A DNA stretch of 32,605 bases, from positions 1 to 32,605 of the IMG/VR virus record IMGVR_UViG_3300036978_000177; one strand, written 5' to 3'. Position numbers and translations under genes: made by a program. The notes under the pieces are model-generated. The model was not told the origin of the DNA. It was given only the letters and a program-made list of their open reading frames with translations, and searched no databases. Shown in pieces: positions 7,306-15,575 of this stretch. The DNA comes from a virus. Every line of letters starts with the position of its first letter. The stretch's first letter is position 1.

Positions 7306-8764
7306 AAAAGTTGATATTAACATCAAGACAACTGCTGACACCACTGGGTTGAAGCAGACCACTGTTGCTGCCAATAGTCTGACCACAGCAACAAAGGCAA
7401 ACTCTACAGCAATCAACACCACATCTGCCAATACTGGCAAAATGGGACAAGTTGCACAGGGTGCCGGTTACCAGATTCAAGACTTTGCTGTGCAAGTGGG
7501 TAGTGGCACAAATGCACTTGTGGCATTCTCTCAACAGGCACCACAGTTTCTTGGGATGTTTGGACCAGCGGGAGCAATCGCTGGTGCAGTTGTTGCCATC
7601 GGTGCCATTGCTGCCAAGGTGTTCATGGGGATGGGTGAAGATGCCACATCCGCATCAGACAAAGCTGACACTCTAGCAGAAGCAATCAAAAAGATTGGTG
7701 AAGAAGCAGGTAAGATCAAATCAGAAGAAATCGACCTTGGCAGGGATGCAATTGAGCAAGCTATTGAACTGACAAAACTACTTGCACAGGGATTCAAAGA
7801 AGCAACTGCACAAGAAAGACAATTTTCTGAACAAGCAGTTGAAGGTTTCAATAAAATCAAAATTGCAGAGATTGAACTGAGAAAATTAAGAAGTGGAATC
7901 ACTGATGATCAAGTAGCATCTGAGAAATTTGCAGCAAGTCAAAAACTCATTGTTGACATTGCAGATCAACAAAAGAAGCAAGAAGAAGAAAAGCGACAAG
8001 CAGCAGAGAGCACTCTTGAGATTGCAAGGCAAGAAGTCATCACCAAAGGTGCTGCATTGAATGCCAGAAAAGAAGAACTGGATCTTGAAATCCAAAAACT
8101 TGAGACGTTAAGACAGCAAAAGGCGGAGCTAGAAAAAGTATCAAAACAAGGTGAGTATTATGCATCTGGTGAAGCTGACATTTTTACACCAACTCCCGAA
8201 GCATTAGCTGCCAAACAATCACTTGCATCCACTCCATTTGATGCACAGATTGAAGCATTAAAAGCAAGCATTGAGGCAATTGCAAAAGCCACAGACGGTG
8301 GTCTTTTGTCTGATGTGAGGGATGCTGCCGATGGACTAGCAAAAGCTCAGGTGTCAGTGCAGACAATCTCTGATTTGGTCACAGGTCAGATTGAGCAGAT
8401 TGATCTCAAGGCACAAGAGCAACTAATAACTGAGAACACAGCACAACTACAGACACAAGCAAAGACCAATTCTGACTTGCTAAAATCTGCTTTTGAGAAT
8501 GTGCAACCTCTCAACAAAACACAGCAAGAAGGGCTTTTGTTGATCGACAAAGCAACTGAAGATGGGTTGTTGATTGCCTCAGAATCAGTAGATGTGCAAC
8601 GTGGCATTTCCATGGTTTTGTCAACTGCATCAACACAGCAAAAAATCACCATTGGCAATGTAAACAAGTTGATCCAACTTATGAATGGATTCAGTGGTGA
8701 TCTACTGCAACAGAAAAAACAGATTGATGCAATCAATCAAAGATATCCGGGGATTATAAAATAA
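7295..8764 (+). CDS. Tape measure protein (short)
   Basis: The product is 489 residues. After an N-terminal Thr/Ala/Asn-rich region it has GYQIQDFAVQVGSGTNALVA (residues 59-78) followed by a glycine/alanine hydrophobic stretch (about 88-110), a sequence typical of tape measure proteins, then a long charged coiled coil (about 135-295). The tape measure sets the tail length and is delivered into the cell. At roughly 0.15 nm per residue this would give a short tail of about 70 nm, an estimate from family knowledge. The start was placed at ATG 7295, which directly precedes AAKKVDI; the frame is open farther upstream, but that stretch overlaps the previous gene. No lytic or peptidase domain is visible. 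Confidence 0.85.
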   Translation: MAAKKVDINIKTTADTTGLKQTTVAANSLTTATKANSTAINTTSANTGKMGQVAQGAGYQIQDFAVQVGSGTNALVAFSQQAPQFLGMFGPAGAIAGAVVAIGAIAAKVFMGMGEDATSASDKADTLAEAIKKIGEEAGKIKSEEIDLGRDAIEQAIELTKLLAQGFKEATAQERQFSEQAVEGFNKIKIAEIELRKLRSGITDDQVASEKFAASQKLIVDIADQQKKQEEEKRQAAESTLEIARQEVITKGAALNARKEELDLEIQKLETLRQQKAELEKVSKQGEYYASGEADIFTPTPEALAAKQSLASTPFDAQIEALKASIEAIAKATDGGLLSDVRDAADGLAKAQVSVQTISDLVTGQIEQIDLKAQEQLITENTAQLQTQAKTNSDLLKSAFENVQPLNKTQQEGLLLIDKATEDGLLIASESVDVQRGISMVLSTASTQQKITIGNVNKLIQLMNGFSGDLLQQKKQIDAINQRYPGIIK

Positions 8765-8765
8765 T

Positions 8766-10658
8766 ATGCCAGTCTGGACAATAGCAGGAGAAGCAGCCAA
8801 GGCATGGGATGCCACTGCTCAATCAATGGAATATCGGCAGATTGCTGATGCAGAGTTGACCTTTCGATCGATTGGTGTTGATGAGTTGATCCTCGGCATC
8901 ATCACACAATCACTGGCAAGCTACACACCACCAGAACTTGGGCAGACCATCAAGATCTACAGATCCGGCACTCTGTTCTTCACTGGCACCGTCACCGACA
9001 TTCAATCACAGAACACAAGTGGACTGAACATCACAGTCAGTGGTCCGTGGTGGTGGTTGGATCGCATTGCCTACACCACACCGCAGACTGACAGTGCTGG
9101 ATCCACAGCAGACAGACTGACTGGTGTCTTTGGCACTGCTGGTGCTGGCACCAATCTCAAGACTGCCATTGAGACAGCAATCAACACATCAGTGGCACTG
9201 GGCGCACCAATGGCAAACATTGCCGGTGGATCCGCAGTGGCGACATATTTTGATCTGCCAAGAATCACACTCAATCAAGCATCATGCTCAGGAGTGCTGA
9301 CAGAGTTGTTGAGGATTGTGCCAGACACAATGACTTATTTTGACTACTCGACTGCCACACCCACTTTACAGGTCACACGCAGAGGTGTTGCAAGTGCGGT
9401 GGATTTCACAGTTGGCACCTCACCCATCGATGCAATGAGCATCAACCCAGTCTTTGAGCTAAAGGTCAACCAAGTGGTGCTGCCGTATGTGGACAGGGAC
9501 ACACTTGGACGCACAGTGTATCAGACCCAGAGCAGTGGCACGGCATCTGCTGGCAAGATCCAAGTGGTCACCATGGGTGGTCCAGAGTTGGACACATTTC
9601 TGCCGAATGATTTGTTTGAGAAGGCAACAGTGAAAAGCTATACCACTCTTGAATCTTTTGTCATCGATGCAGATCGACAATTTGAGAATGCCAAGACCAG
9701 AGGTCTTGTCAATCAGATTCAAGTGGAGGGTGGTTTTCATTACTACAACTCCACTACATTTGCCCCTCCCATAAATTTTTATAATTTCCCCCAGCCTGTA
9801 TACACTGACAACAATGGCAACCCAGTTGTCTTTACTTCTCAGAAGTTCTTGATGTCAGAGAATTTGCCACAATGGGCAATTGAAGAAAATGGACTTACAC
9901 CTGTGACTGTGACTGGCAAGTGGGGATACCAATGGTATGACCAGACCGATGACATCCCCAACTGGACAAAAGATCTGCAAGTCAATTTTGAATTTCAAGC
10001 ATATAGTCAAACCAGTCCAACAGTAATTCATTTTGTTCTCTACACCAACACCTATGCAGCAACTGGATATCTGGCATCTACGGCATACCACTGGACTGGC
10101 ACTGCCAGATCCAGCAGCAGCACAACCAAAATCCAACTTGCACTTGCTGCCAGCAGCATAGATGATTACTATGTAGGTCTGACTGTCTCATGGAGAACCA
10201 CAGGAGGTGCCTCCTTCACTGACACCATCACTGACTATGTTGGATCCACAAGACTGGCAACACTGACCAGCACATGGTCATCTACACAAAAACCAGCAAA
10301 TGGTCTGACCTACCAACTCCAAGGTCATCCACTTTATCGTGAGGCTGACTACAGTTTCCTTGCACCACCGGCTGGACTTGCTGCCAATCTGCTCGCAGCA
10401 CAGAGTTTCATAGTCTACGAGGGTCAGATTAGCACTACTGAGCAGACTGCCGGTGCCGTGCGCTATCGTGGCAAAAAGATCAACGTGATTGGATCCCTGA
10501 CAGCACACAGCACCATGGGTGCCATGGTGTCGGGTGAGACACTCAACCTTTTTACCGGTCAGACCACCATCTCTCTTGGCACTCCACCAAGGGTTGACTA
10601 CAGATCGCTGACTGAACGGATCCGCAAAACACCACAAGACAACATCGTTTTCACATGA
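8766..10658 (+). CDS. Tail hub / baseplate protein (gp27-like region)
   Basis: The product is 630 residues. The N-terminal 210 residues follow the pattern of tail hub proteins: ELTFRSIGVDELIL, GQTIKIYRSGTLFFTGTVTD, then LNITVSGPWWWLDRIAYTT, and a segment with TELLRIVPDTMTYFDY followed by TPTLQVTRRG, as in late-control-D/gp27-like hubs. The large C-terminal part has a beta-rich insert around residues 420-520 with Ser/Thr-rich strands. It would close the distal end of the tube and connect to tip proteins. It is ATGA-coupled to the next gene. No enzymatic motif was seen. Confidence 0.7.
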   Translation: MPVWTIAGEAAKAWDATAQSMEYRQIADAELTFRSIGVDELILGIITQSLASYTPPELGQTIKIYRSGTLFFTGTVTDIQSQNTSGLNITVSGPWWWLDRIAYTTPQTDSAGSTADRLTGVFGTAGAGTNLKTAIETAINTSVALGAPMANIAGGSAVATYFDLPRITLNQASCSGVLTELLRIVPDTMTYFDYSTATPTLQVTRRGVASAVDFTVGTSPIDAMSINPVFELKVNQVVLPYVDRDTLGRTVYQTQSSGTASAGKIQVVTMGGPELDTFLPNDLFEKATVKSYTTLESFVIDADRQFENAKTRGLVNQIQVEGGFHYYNSTTFAPPINFYNFPQPVYTDNNGNPVVFTSQKFLMSENLPQWAIEENGLTPVTVTGKWGYQWYDQTDDIPNWTKDLQVNFEFQAYSQTSPTVIHFVLYTNTYAATGYLASTAYHWTGTARSSSSTTKIQLALAASSIDDYYVGLTVSWRTTGGASFTDTITDYVGSTRLATLTSTWSSTQKPANGLTYQLQGHPLYREADYSFLAPPAGLAANLLAAQSFIVYEGQISTTEQTAGAVRYRGKKINVIGSLTAHSTMGAMVSGETLNLFTGQTTISLGTPPRVDYRSLTERIRKTPQDNIVFT

Positions 10659-11575
10659 ACCAGTTTGACGTAGCAATTGACAATCAAGGCAACCTGTTGG
10701 TTGCGGCTGGCACAGTTGTGGATCTGACTGCTGCCACCAGCACCACCACACACTTGGGTCAGGCAAACCTGTCAATCATTGGCAATGGACCAAGACTTCG
10801 CACGATCAGCATCAACGATTTGTTTTTTGTGGGTGGTAGTGGTGAGAGCATGGCGACCACCGGCACACTCTCTGGCACTGCTGCACCGATTGGCTACTTT
10901 CAGCAAACCGGCACAGAGACTTGGGTGGACAGTTACGGCAACACAATTGTAGGCAATGATGCTGCCAACACCGCAGAGTTGAAGATTGGCACTGATGTCA
11001 TTGCCACCTTTGCCACTGCCTACACCACAGCACCTGTTGGGACATTCTCATCCACGACCTTTGGCAAAGACACCTACAATGGAGGCACAGCATTCACTCT
11101 GACCACCACCTTTGAGGGTGGAGCTACTGCATCAACTGCACAAGTTGAGATCTTCACCGGCACTGCTCAGGATGGAACATACACAGAAGCATCTTTTGAC
11201 ACATGGACCAACACCGGTTGGACAATTGACAGCACCACCGGGGAGATCGATGATGGCACAGATGTTGTGGCAAGTGCCACACCATATGGCAGAGATCCCA
11301 CCAACACCTACGACTCGACCACCTACGGTGCAGACACATACAACAACGGTGCATCGTTTGTGATGGTGGTGTCACTGCTCGGCAGAGTGCCAATGACTGG
11401 TTTTGTCTATGTTGAGATTGTTCTTGCTGCTGGTGTGTTCTCAACTGCTCGCGGTCCATTCTTCGGCACCTCTTTGCCGGCAAACTCATCTACACTTGAG
11501 GTGGTCCCAATCGCCTACTCAGACGGTGCTGGGATCCTCACACAATTTGTCAACGGTGCAATCCTTTACCGATGA
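10655..11575 (+). CDS. Tail tip protein with internal repeat
   Basis: The product is 306 residues, almost free of Lys and Arg and rich in Thr, Gly and Ala, so very likely a beta-structured virion protein. Two internal repeats are visible: residues about 112-150 (GTDVIATFATAYTT... FSSTTFGKDTYNGGTAFTL) and about 201-240 (GTDVVASATPYGRD... YDSTTYGADTYNNGASFVM). It is ATGA-coupled on both sides, to the hub gene and to the glycosyltransferase-like gene. It has no family I recognise. Role in the tail tip or in host recognition is inferred from position. Confidence 0.55.
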   Translation: MNQFDVAIDNQGNLLVAAGTVVDLTAATSTTTHLGQANLSIIGNGPRLRTISINDLFFVGGSGESMATTGTLSGTAAPIGYFQQTGTETWVDSYGNTIVGNDAANTAELKIGTDVIATFATAYTTAPVGTFSSTTFGKDTYNGGTAFTLTTTFEGGATASTAQVEIFTGTAQDGTYTEASFDTWTNTGWTIDSTTGEIDDGTDVVASATPYGRDPTNTYDSTTYGADTYNNGASFVMVVSLLGRVPMTGFVYVEIVLAAGVFSTARGPFFGTSLPANSSTLEVVPIAYSDGAGILTQFVNGAILYR

Positions 11576-12264
11576 AAACTCCAGCATGTATTTTTTGCTA
11601 CTCGGGAGATGCCCTGCCAGTCAGGGAGTGCATCATCGGTGCAATTGCTGCTGGTCTGGTGCCGTATGTCTTTGATGATTCACACTCACCACTGCCTCGG
11701 CACATGGTCACATGGATCCAAGACAATGGTGGACACCACATACTGACCACCTTTGAGCGCAATGGCAATCTGAACGGCACCAAGTGTGCTGTGGGGATTG
11801 TGAGATCGATGATCCATTCGATGATCCTCTGCCGGTCAACCATCGCCATCAAGATTGACAGTGACACACTCATCATTGACGCATCACCATTCTTGGAGAT
11901 GTCCACTGGTGTCTGCTCACTGGAGATTGACAGAAGGGATGCATTTGGGTGTTGCTACAGTCTGACCATGGCAGATGCTGTCGAGGTCTACATCCACCTA
12001 TGTGATGGTGAGGTCAGTGCAGATGTGCCAGAGGATCTTGCCATCTGGGGTGCTGTGTGTGAACTCGGTCTGCACCACAAGATGCACAACTTCAACCCAT
12101 CCGGTGGTGCCTTCTCAGCAGTGCCATCATCGTTCCACCCGGCAGACTGTCAGAAGTTCTCAGTCTGCACATTTGGCAATTCTCCGCGCACACCAGAGGG
12201 TGTGACAATTTCTATGCAAAAGTTGAATAAATTCTTGCAATTACAAACAAAAAATATAATGTAA
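11572..12264 (+). CDS. Glycosyltransferase-like protein (GT-A, DSD motif)
   Basis: The product is 230 residues. The N-terminus (ACIFCYSGDALPVRECIIGA, then GLVPYVFDDSHSPLP) looks like the nucleotide-sugar half of a GT-A fold, and residues 91-101 (IAIKIDSDTLI) give the DxD metal-binding motif with hydrophobic flanks and a K-I-D-S-D-T core. In GT-A enzymes this Asp-x-Asp holds the metal and the sugar-nucleotide phosphates. Cysteine content is high for a tail-operon protein (about a dozen Cys). The gene is embedded in the tail module and coupled by ATGA to the upstream tip protein, so it may glycosylate a virion protein or the host surface. The last 20 residues are a Lys/Gln-rich extension. Assignment is from motif and layout only. 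Confidence 0.5.
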   Translation: MKTPACIFCYSGDALPVRECIIGAIAAGLVPYVFDDSHSPLPRHMVTWIQDNGGHHILTTFERNGNLNGTKCAVGIVRSMIHSMILCRSTIAIKIDSDTLIIDASPFLEMSTGVCSLEIDRRDAFGCCYSLTMADAVEVYIHLCDGEVSADVPEDLAIWGAVCELGLHHKMHNFNPSGGAFSAVPSSFHPADCQKFSVCTFGNSPRTPEGVTISMQKLNKFLQLQTKNIM

Positions 12265-12269
12265 TCGCC

Positions 12270-12596
12270 ATGGCTTATGCAGGTGCAAATTTTGAGTTCT
12301 GGATTGGTGAGGACATCACAATGTCTTTGACCTGTTTGCAGTCTGACGGCACTGCCTTCAACCTCACCGGATACACAGCAGATGGTGTGCTGAAGATCAA
12401 CCCATCATCAGCAGTGGCACTGGATCTGGCACCCACAATCCCCACACCGGCGAATGGTGTGGTGTTGGTGTCTGTCAACACAACTGGTGTGGCAGCAGGG
12501 GTCTATGGGTGGGATGTCCAGATCACTGAGGGAGCCAATGCACCAATCGTGATTGGCTATGGCACTGCAAAATTGAGAAAGAAAAATACACCATGA
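12270..12596 (+). CDS. BppU-like small tail / baseplate protein
   Basis: The product is 108 residues. It shows FEFWIGEDITMSLTCLQSDG followed by FNLTGYTADGVLKI and a closing VNTTGVAAGVYGWDVQI strand pair, the signature of the BppU N-terminal type beta-sandwich that attaches receptor-binding proteins to the baseplate. It lies immediately before the fibre gene and overlaps it by four bases (ATGA), which fits a fibre adaptor. The leader before its start codon is AT-rich with no SD. Confidence 0.65.
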   Translation: MAYAGANFEFWIGEDITMSLTCLQSDGTAFNLTGYTADGVLKINPSSAVALDLAPTIPTPANGVVLVSVNTTGVAAGVYGWDVQITEGANAPIVIGYGTAKLRKKNTP

Positions 12597-14233
12597 GTTT
12601 GTCAACAGTAGAGATCAGAATCGCCAGTGCCAATCCATCACTTGTAGAACTACAGGCAACTGGATCCCCTGCCATTGTGCAGATCAACATGGGACCAGCC
12701 GGTGCAGCCGGTGCAGCCGGTGCATCTGGCGGCTCAACCAATGCTTGGAAATATAAAGCCAAAACAACTGCAACCAGTGGCTACCCGGGCAATGGTTTTT
12801 TGCTGTGGAACAACGCCACACAGACAAGCGCGACCAGCATCATTGTCTCGCACCTAACCGACGACGACACCGACATTGAGCTTTTCCTGTCATTTTTCGT
12901 CCTGAACCAAAAAATCTTTATACAAAATCGCGACGACTCATCGCAGAACCAAGTCTGGCGCATCACAGGAACGCCAACGGTGACGGGGGCAAACACATCG
13001 ACAGCATACTACACTTTTCCCGTCACCTTGGTGTCATCGGCGGGTGCGGCATTTACAAACAACCACTCTATTTTATTTGGGCAAATCGTAGTTGCTACCA
13101 ACTCAGTGACAAGCGCGACGACCAGCGATGGCACTTGTGATCTGGCAGTTGACACAATAGTTGTAAGCACAACAGAAGAAGGAACATCGGCTGGTTTGTT
13201 TGTAAGCGAAAGCGGATACGGGGTAGACGCATTAAGCACTAACTTTGTTGGTGCGAGAATAACAAGCATTAGCGGAAAAATAATCAGCGGAAATAATTCC
13301 ACAACTGAGGTTTTCGCAGTGTCAAATGCAGGGGTAATGCAGGCAACGGGACTACACATAACAGGCACAAGTTTCACCTACGGCACAGGCGCGGCGACAG
13401 CGCATGTAACCGCGCTAGGATTACCAGCGGCTAACACGATTGCGACACTAGCAGGGAGCGAAACCCTCACCAACAAAACGCTGACCAGTCCAGCAATCAA
13501 CTCAGCGACATTTGGCACGGCGGCGACATTTAACGCCACTACTTACACATATGGAGCAGGCGCGGCAACTCAGCACATGGCGGCACTGGTAAACGGCAGC
13601 GGAATTGGCAATGTTTTTTGCTATGATGAGTTCTTGGGAACAGCAGTGGGGGGAGGTGCGATTGGCGAGCTTGGATGGAGCGGCGTTGGAACGGCCTCTT
13701 TGAGAGGAAATGAGTTAAATCATCCCGGCGTTATAAGGCTGGCATCAGCGACAACAGGAACGCTATTTCTCAATTATCTAGCCACTTTCGGAGGGACGGA
13801 TTGCCTGGATGGGTTTACCTTAGAAGCGGTTTTCCGTATCACAGACGTTGCTAGTTGTCAATCACTTTTCGGACTCGGCTACGTCAATTCCTACCTAACA
13901 AACGGATTTAGGGGCATTAGCTACGATTCTTCTTTGTCAGCAAATTGGCGATTGCTACACTACACGCAAGCGGGTGCAGCGACTTACACCGATACGGGCA
14001 AAGCGGCGGTGAATAACGAATGGGTAAAAGTATCGCTAACATTTTCCAATGGCTCAACGTCATGCACTATCTCGACCACATCTAGCAGCACGGCGGCAAC
14101 TGTGACAAACTCAGGAGCATATACGGCGACTACACTAGCGCACTGCCCTCAGTATGTTATCAAAGCGTTGAGCGGCACAAAGACCATCGACATTGACGCA
14201 TTTATGATGCACGGAATCACAACCAGATTATAA
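12593..14233 (+). CDS. Tail fibre / receptor-binding protein
   Basis: The product is 546 residues. Residues 1-33 form a conserved attachment strand region, 34-47 are a short collagen-like stretch (GPAGAAGAAGASGG), the shaft region contains LAGSETLTNKTLTSPAINSA (about 285-304), a motif common in tail fibres, and residues about 345-546 form a beta-rich C-terminal domain resembling a LamG/concanavalin-like receptor-binding domain (EAVFRIT, WRLLHYTQ, WVKVSLTFSN). From about base 12,790 the codon use changes: gcg, acg and cgn codons become frequent and GATC almost disappears, unlike the genes on either side. This suggests the shaft and tip were exchanged with another source, as host-range modules often are. 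Confidence 0.85.
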   Translation: MSLSTVEIRIASANPSLVELQATGSPAIVQINMGPAGAAGAAGASGGSTNAWKYKAKTTATSGYPGNGFLLWNNATQTSATSIIVSHLTDDDTDIELFLSFFVLNQKIFIQNRDDSSQNQVWRITGTPTVTGANTSTAYYTFPVTLVSSAGAAFTNNHSILFGQIVVATNSVTSATTSDGTCDLAVDTIVVSTTEEGTSAGLFVSESGYGVDALSTNFVGARITSISGKIISGNNSTTEVFAVSNAGVMQATGLHITGTSFTYGTGAATAHVTALGLPAANTIATLAGSETLTNKTLTSPAINSATFGTAATFNATTYTYGAGAATQHMAALVNGSGIGNVFCYDEFLGTAVGGGAIGELGWSGVGTASLRGNELNHPGVIRLASATTGTLFLNYLATFGGTDCLDGFTLEAVFRITDVASCQSLFGLGYVNSYLTNGFRGISYDSSLSANWRLLHYTQAGAATYTDTGKAAVNNEWVKVSLTFSNGSTSCTISTTSSSTAATVTNSGAYTATTLAHCPQYVIKALSGTKTIDIDAFMMHGITTRL

Positions 14234-14235
14234 TT

Positions 14236-14574
14236 ATGGACACCTCACTAACAACCGCAGAATTTGAAAAGAGCTTGACCCGAAAAGGGATCATTGCAAC
14301 TAAGCACCTAGCAGATACACTCAACGAGTGCTATGCTGAGTTTTGGCGGCGTGAACCGCAAACAATCCTCGACAGCATCAACGGCAATCTTGCTGCCACT
14401 CTCGAACGATTCGCGGCGAACTCAGAACTAGGCGCGGCGGTAAATTCGCAACTAGCCAAGACTGACATTGCCACTCGCGTTATTGTTGCCATGCCGATTG
14501 GCTACAGTTTCAACGGCACGGAATTTATCTACACCGCACCAGCACCTGAACCAGTATTAGAAACCATAGAATAA
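14236..14574 (+). CDS. Unknown protein after the tail fibre
   Basis: The product is 112 residues, helical in the first two thirds (TTAEFEKSLTRKGIIATKHL, then LNECYAEFWRREPQTILDSI) with a short Pro/Ala/Glu-rich C-terminus (APAPEPVLETIE). I recognise no family. It starts 3 bases after the fibre stop and shares the foreign codon pattern of the fibre (gcggcgaactc, ctagccaag), so it probably came with it as one unit. It could be a fibre assembly chaperone, which typically sits directly behind the fibre gene, but there is no motif to prove it. Confidence 0.6.
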   Translation: MDTSLTTAEFEKSLTRKGIIATKHLADTLNECYAEFWRREPQTILDSINGNLAATLERFAANSELGAAVNSQLAKTDIATRVIVAMPIGYSFNGTEFIYTAPAPEPVLETIE

Positions 14575-14756
14575 TGCACGAACACAGCGCGACTTACAAC
14601 ATTGTTAATGGGCTTATCGGCATAGCTGCTTCATCTTTGGGTGTCATCACTCAGTTTCAAGAACAGTTGGACTGGGCTTTGAAAACATCTTCGACAATAC
14701 TGCTGATTTGCGTCTCCATTGTTACCCTCCGCAACCTACTGAGGAAAAAGAAATAA
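14574..14756 (+). CDS. Small membrane protein, holin candidate 1
   Basis: The product is 60 residues. The N-terminal half has a hydrophobic segment (YNIVNGLIGIAASSLGVITQ, about 9-28) and the C-terminal half a second one (SSTILLICVSIVTLRNLL, about 39-56), followed by a basic tail RKKK. Two hydrophobic helices and a charged C-terminus are the layout of class II holins. It starts within the stop codon of the previous gene and lies four genes before the endolysin. Together with the next gene it could form a holin/antiholin pair, which is an inference. Confidence 0.55.
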   Translation: MHEHSATYNIVNGLIGIAASSLGVITQFQEQLDWALKTSSTILLICVSIVTLRNLLRKKK

Positions 14757-14763
14757 TAAAAAT

Positions 14764-14940
14764 ATGAAGAACTGGAAAACAACACTACTTGGCGCGATTG
14801 GCGCGGCACTCACAGCAGTCACAATCTACATACAAAGTGGTGGAGATCTTGCTGACTGGAAGCTCTACATCCTGCCAGTCTTGGTGGCAATCTTTGGCTA
14901 TGTGTCAAAAGATGCAGGGGTCACCGGAACTGGGATTTAA
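14764..14940 (+). CDS. Small membrane protein, holin candidate 2
   Basis: The product is 58 residues. It starts MKNWKTTLLGAIGAALTAVT with a first hydrophobic helix (about 8-24), has a polar turn with SGGDLADW, and a second hydrophobic helix (YILPVLVAIFGYV, about 35-47) ending in SKDAGVTGTGI. The basic N-terminus followed by two short helices and the FGYVSKDAGVTG ending is a pattern I associate with small phage holin-like proteins. The leader is aaataataaaaatATG. The next gene starts 12 bases downstream. Confidence 0.6.
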   Translation: MKNWKTTLLGAIGAALTAVTIYIQSGGDLADWKLYILPVLVAIFGYVSKDAGVTGTGI

Positions 14941-14952
14941 CCATAGAACAAT

Positions 14953-15081
14953 ATGAAACTACTAATCGCAATCTTTTTAGTATTTGCTTACACAAGCTGC
15001 ACTCTCTCTGTCTCACCAGATGGCACACGCACTTATGGTGTGGATGCTGGCACTGCCATTGAGATCCTCAACAACAAATGA
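14953..15081 (+). CDS. Small lipoprotein (lysis region)
   Basis: The product is only 42 residues. It has a short signal sequence (MKLLIAIFLVFAYTSC) ending in a lipobox-like Y-T-S-C at Cys16, then TLSVSPDGTRTYGVDAGTAI. After lipid attachment at Cys16 only about 27 residues would remain outside, in the manner of Rz1-type or other phage lysis lipoproteins, but there is no overlapping Rz partner, so a two-gene spanin is not supported. The stop codon overlaps the endolysin start (ATGA at 15078), so the two are translated together. A lipoprotein here points to a Gram-negative host. Confidence 0.65.
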   Translation: MKLLIAIFLVFAYTSCTLSVSPDGTRTYGVDAGTAIEILNNK

Positions 15082-15575
15082 AAACACTCTCAGAGCATCT
15101 CTCAGCAGTGGCAATTGCTGAGATTGGAGTGAAGGAGATTGGATCATCTAACACTGGCAAGCGTGTGCAGCAATACCAAGCAAGCACCTCTCTGGGTGGC
15201 ACAGGTTGGTATTGGTGTGCTGCATACATCTGCTGGTGTGTGCAACAAGCAATTGTGCTGTGGGAGAAGGAGCATGGCACCAAGGTCACATTCAAAAGAC
15301 CAATCACACCACTTGCTTATGGATTTGATGAGTGGTCCCTGCAACAGGACCGCAGCACCAAGACCAGACGGTCACACGGTGGTGAGGCAGTTGGGATCTT
15401 CTCACTCAAAACTGTGTCTCACTGTGGCATTGCCATCAGCAAGCCAGACAAAAATGGATTCTTCTACTCGGTGGAGGGCAACTCAAGTCTTGCCAATGCG
15501 CGTGATGGTGGTGGTGTGGTCAAACAAAGACGGCACACTTCACAGGTCCGTGACTGGATCACATTCACTGTCTAG
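15078..15575 (+). CDS. CHAP/NlpC-type endolysin
   Basis: The product is 165 residues. It begins with a helix AIAEIGVKEIGSSNTGKRVQ and then GTGWYWCAAYICWCVQQA, in which Cys47 is the expected nucleophile of a CHAP or related cysteine amidase/peptidase. The histidine is in KTVSHCGIAI (His115) and the third polar residue in YSVEGNSS (Glu133 or Asn135). This A-x-x-E-I-G-V-x-E start plus W-C-A-A-x-x-x-W is the classical single-domain phage cell-wall peptidase. No signal peptide and no wall-binding domain are present, so export would depend on a holin. It is the last rightward gene; its stop overlaps the stop of the leftward helicase gene. Confidence 0.85.
   Translation: MKTLSEHLSAVAIAEIGVKEIGSSNTGKRVQQYQASTSLGGTGWYWCAAYICWCVQQAIVLWEKEHGTKVTFKRPITPLAYGFDEWSLQQDRSTKTRRSHGGEAVGIFSLKTVSHCGIAISKPDKNGFFYSVEGNSSLANARDGGGVVKQRRHTSQVRDWITFTV

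Noticed and set aside
12593-14233. Diversity-generating retroelement target in the fibre gene
   Set aside because: There is no reverse transcriptase and no template repeat in the window.
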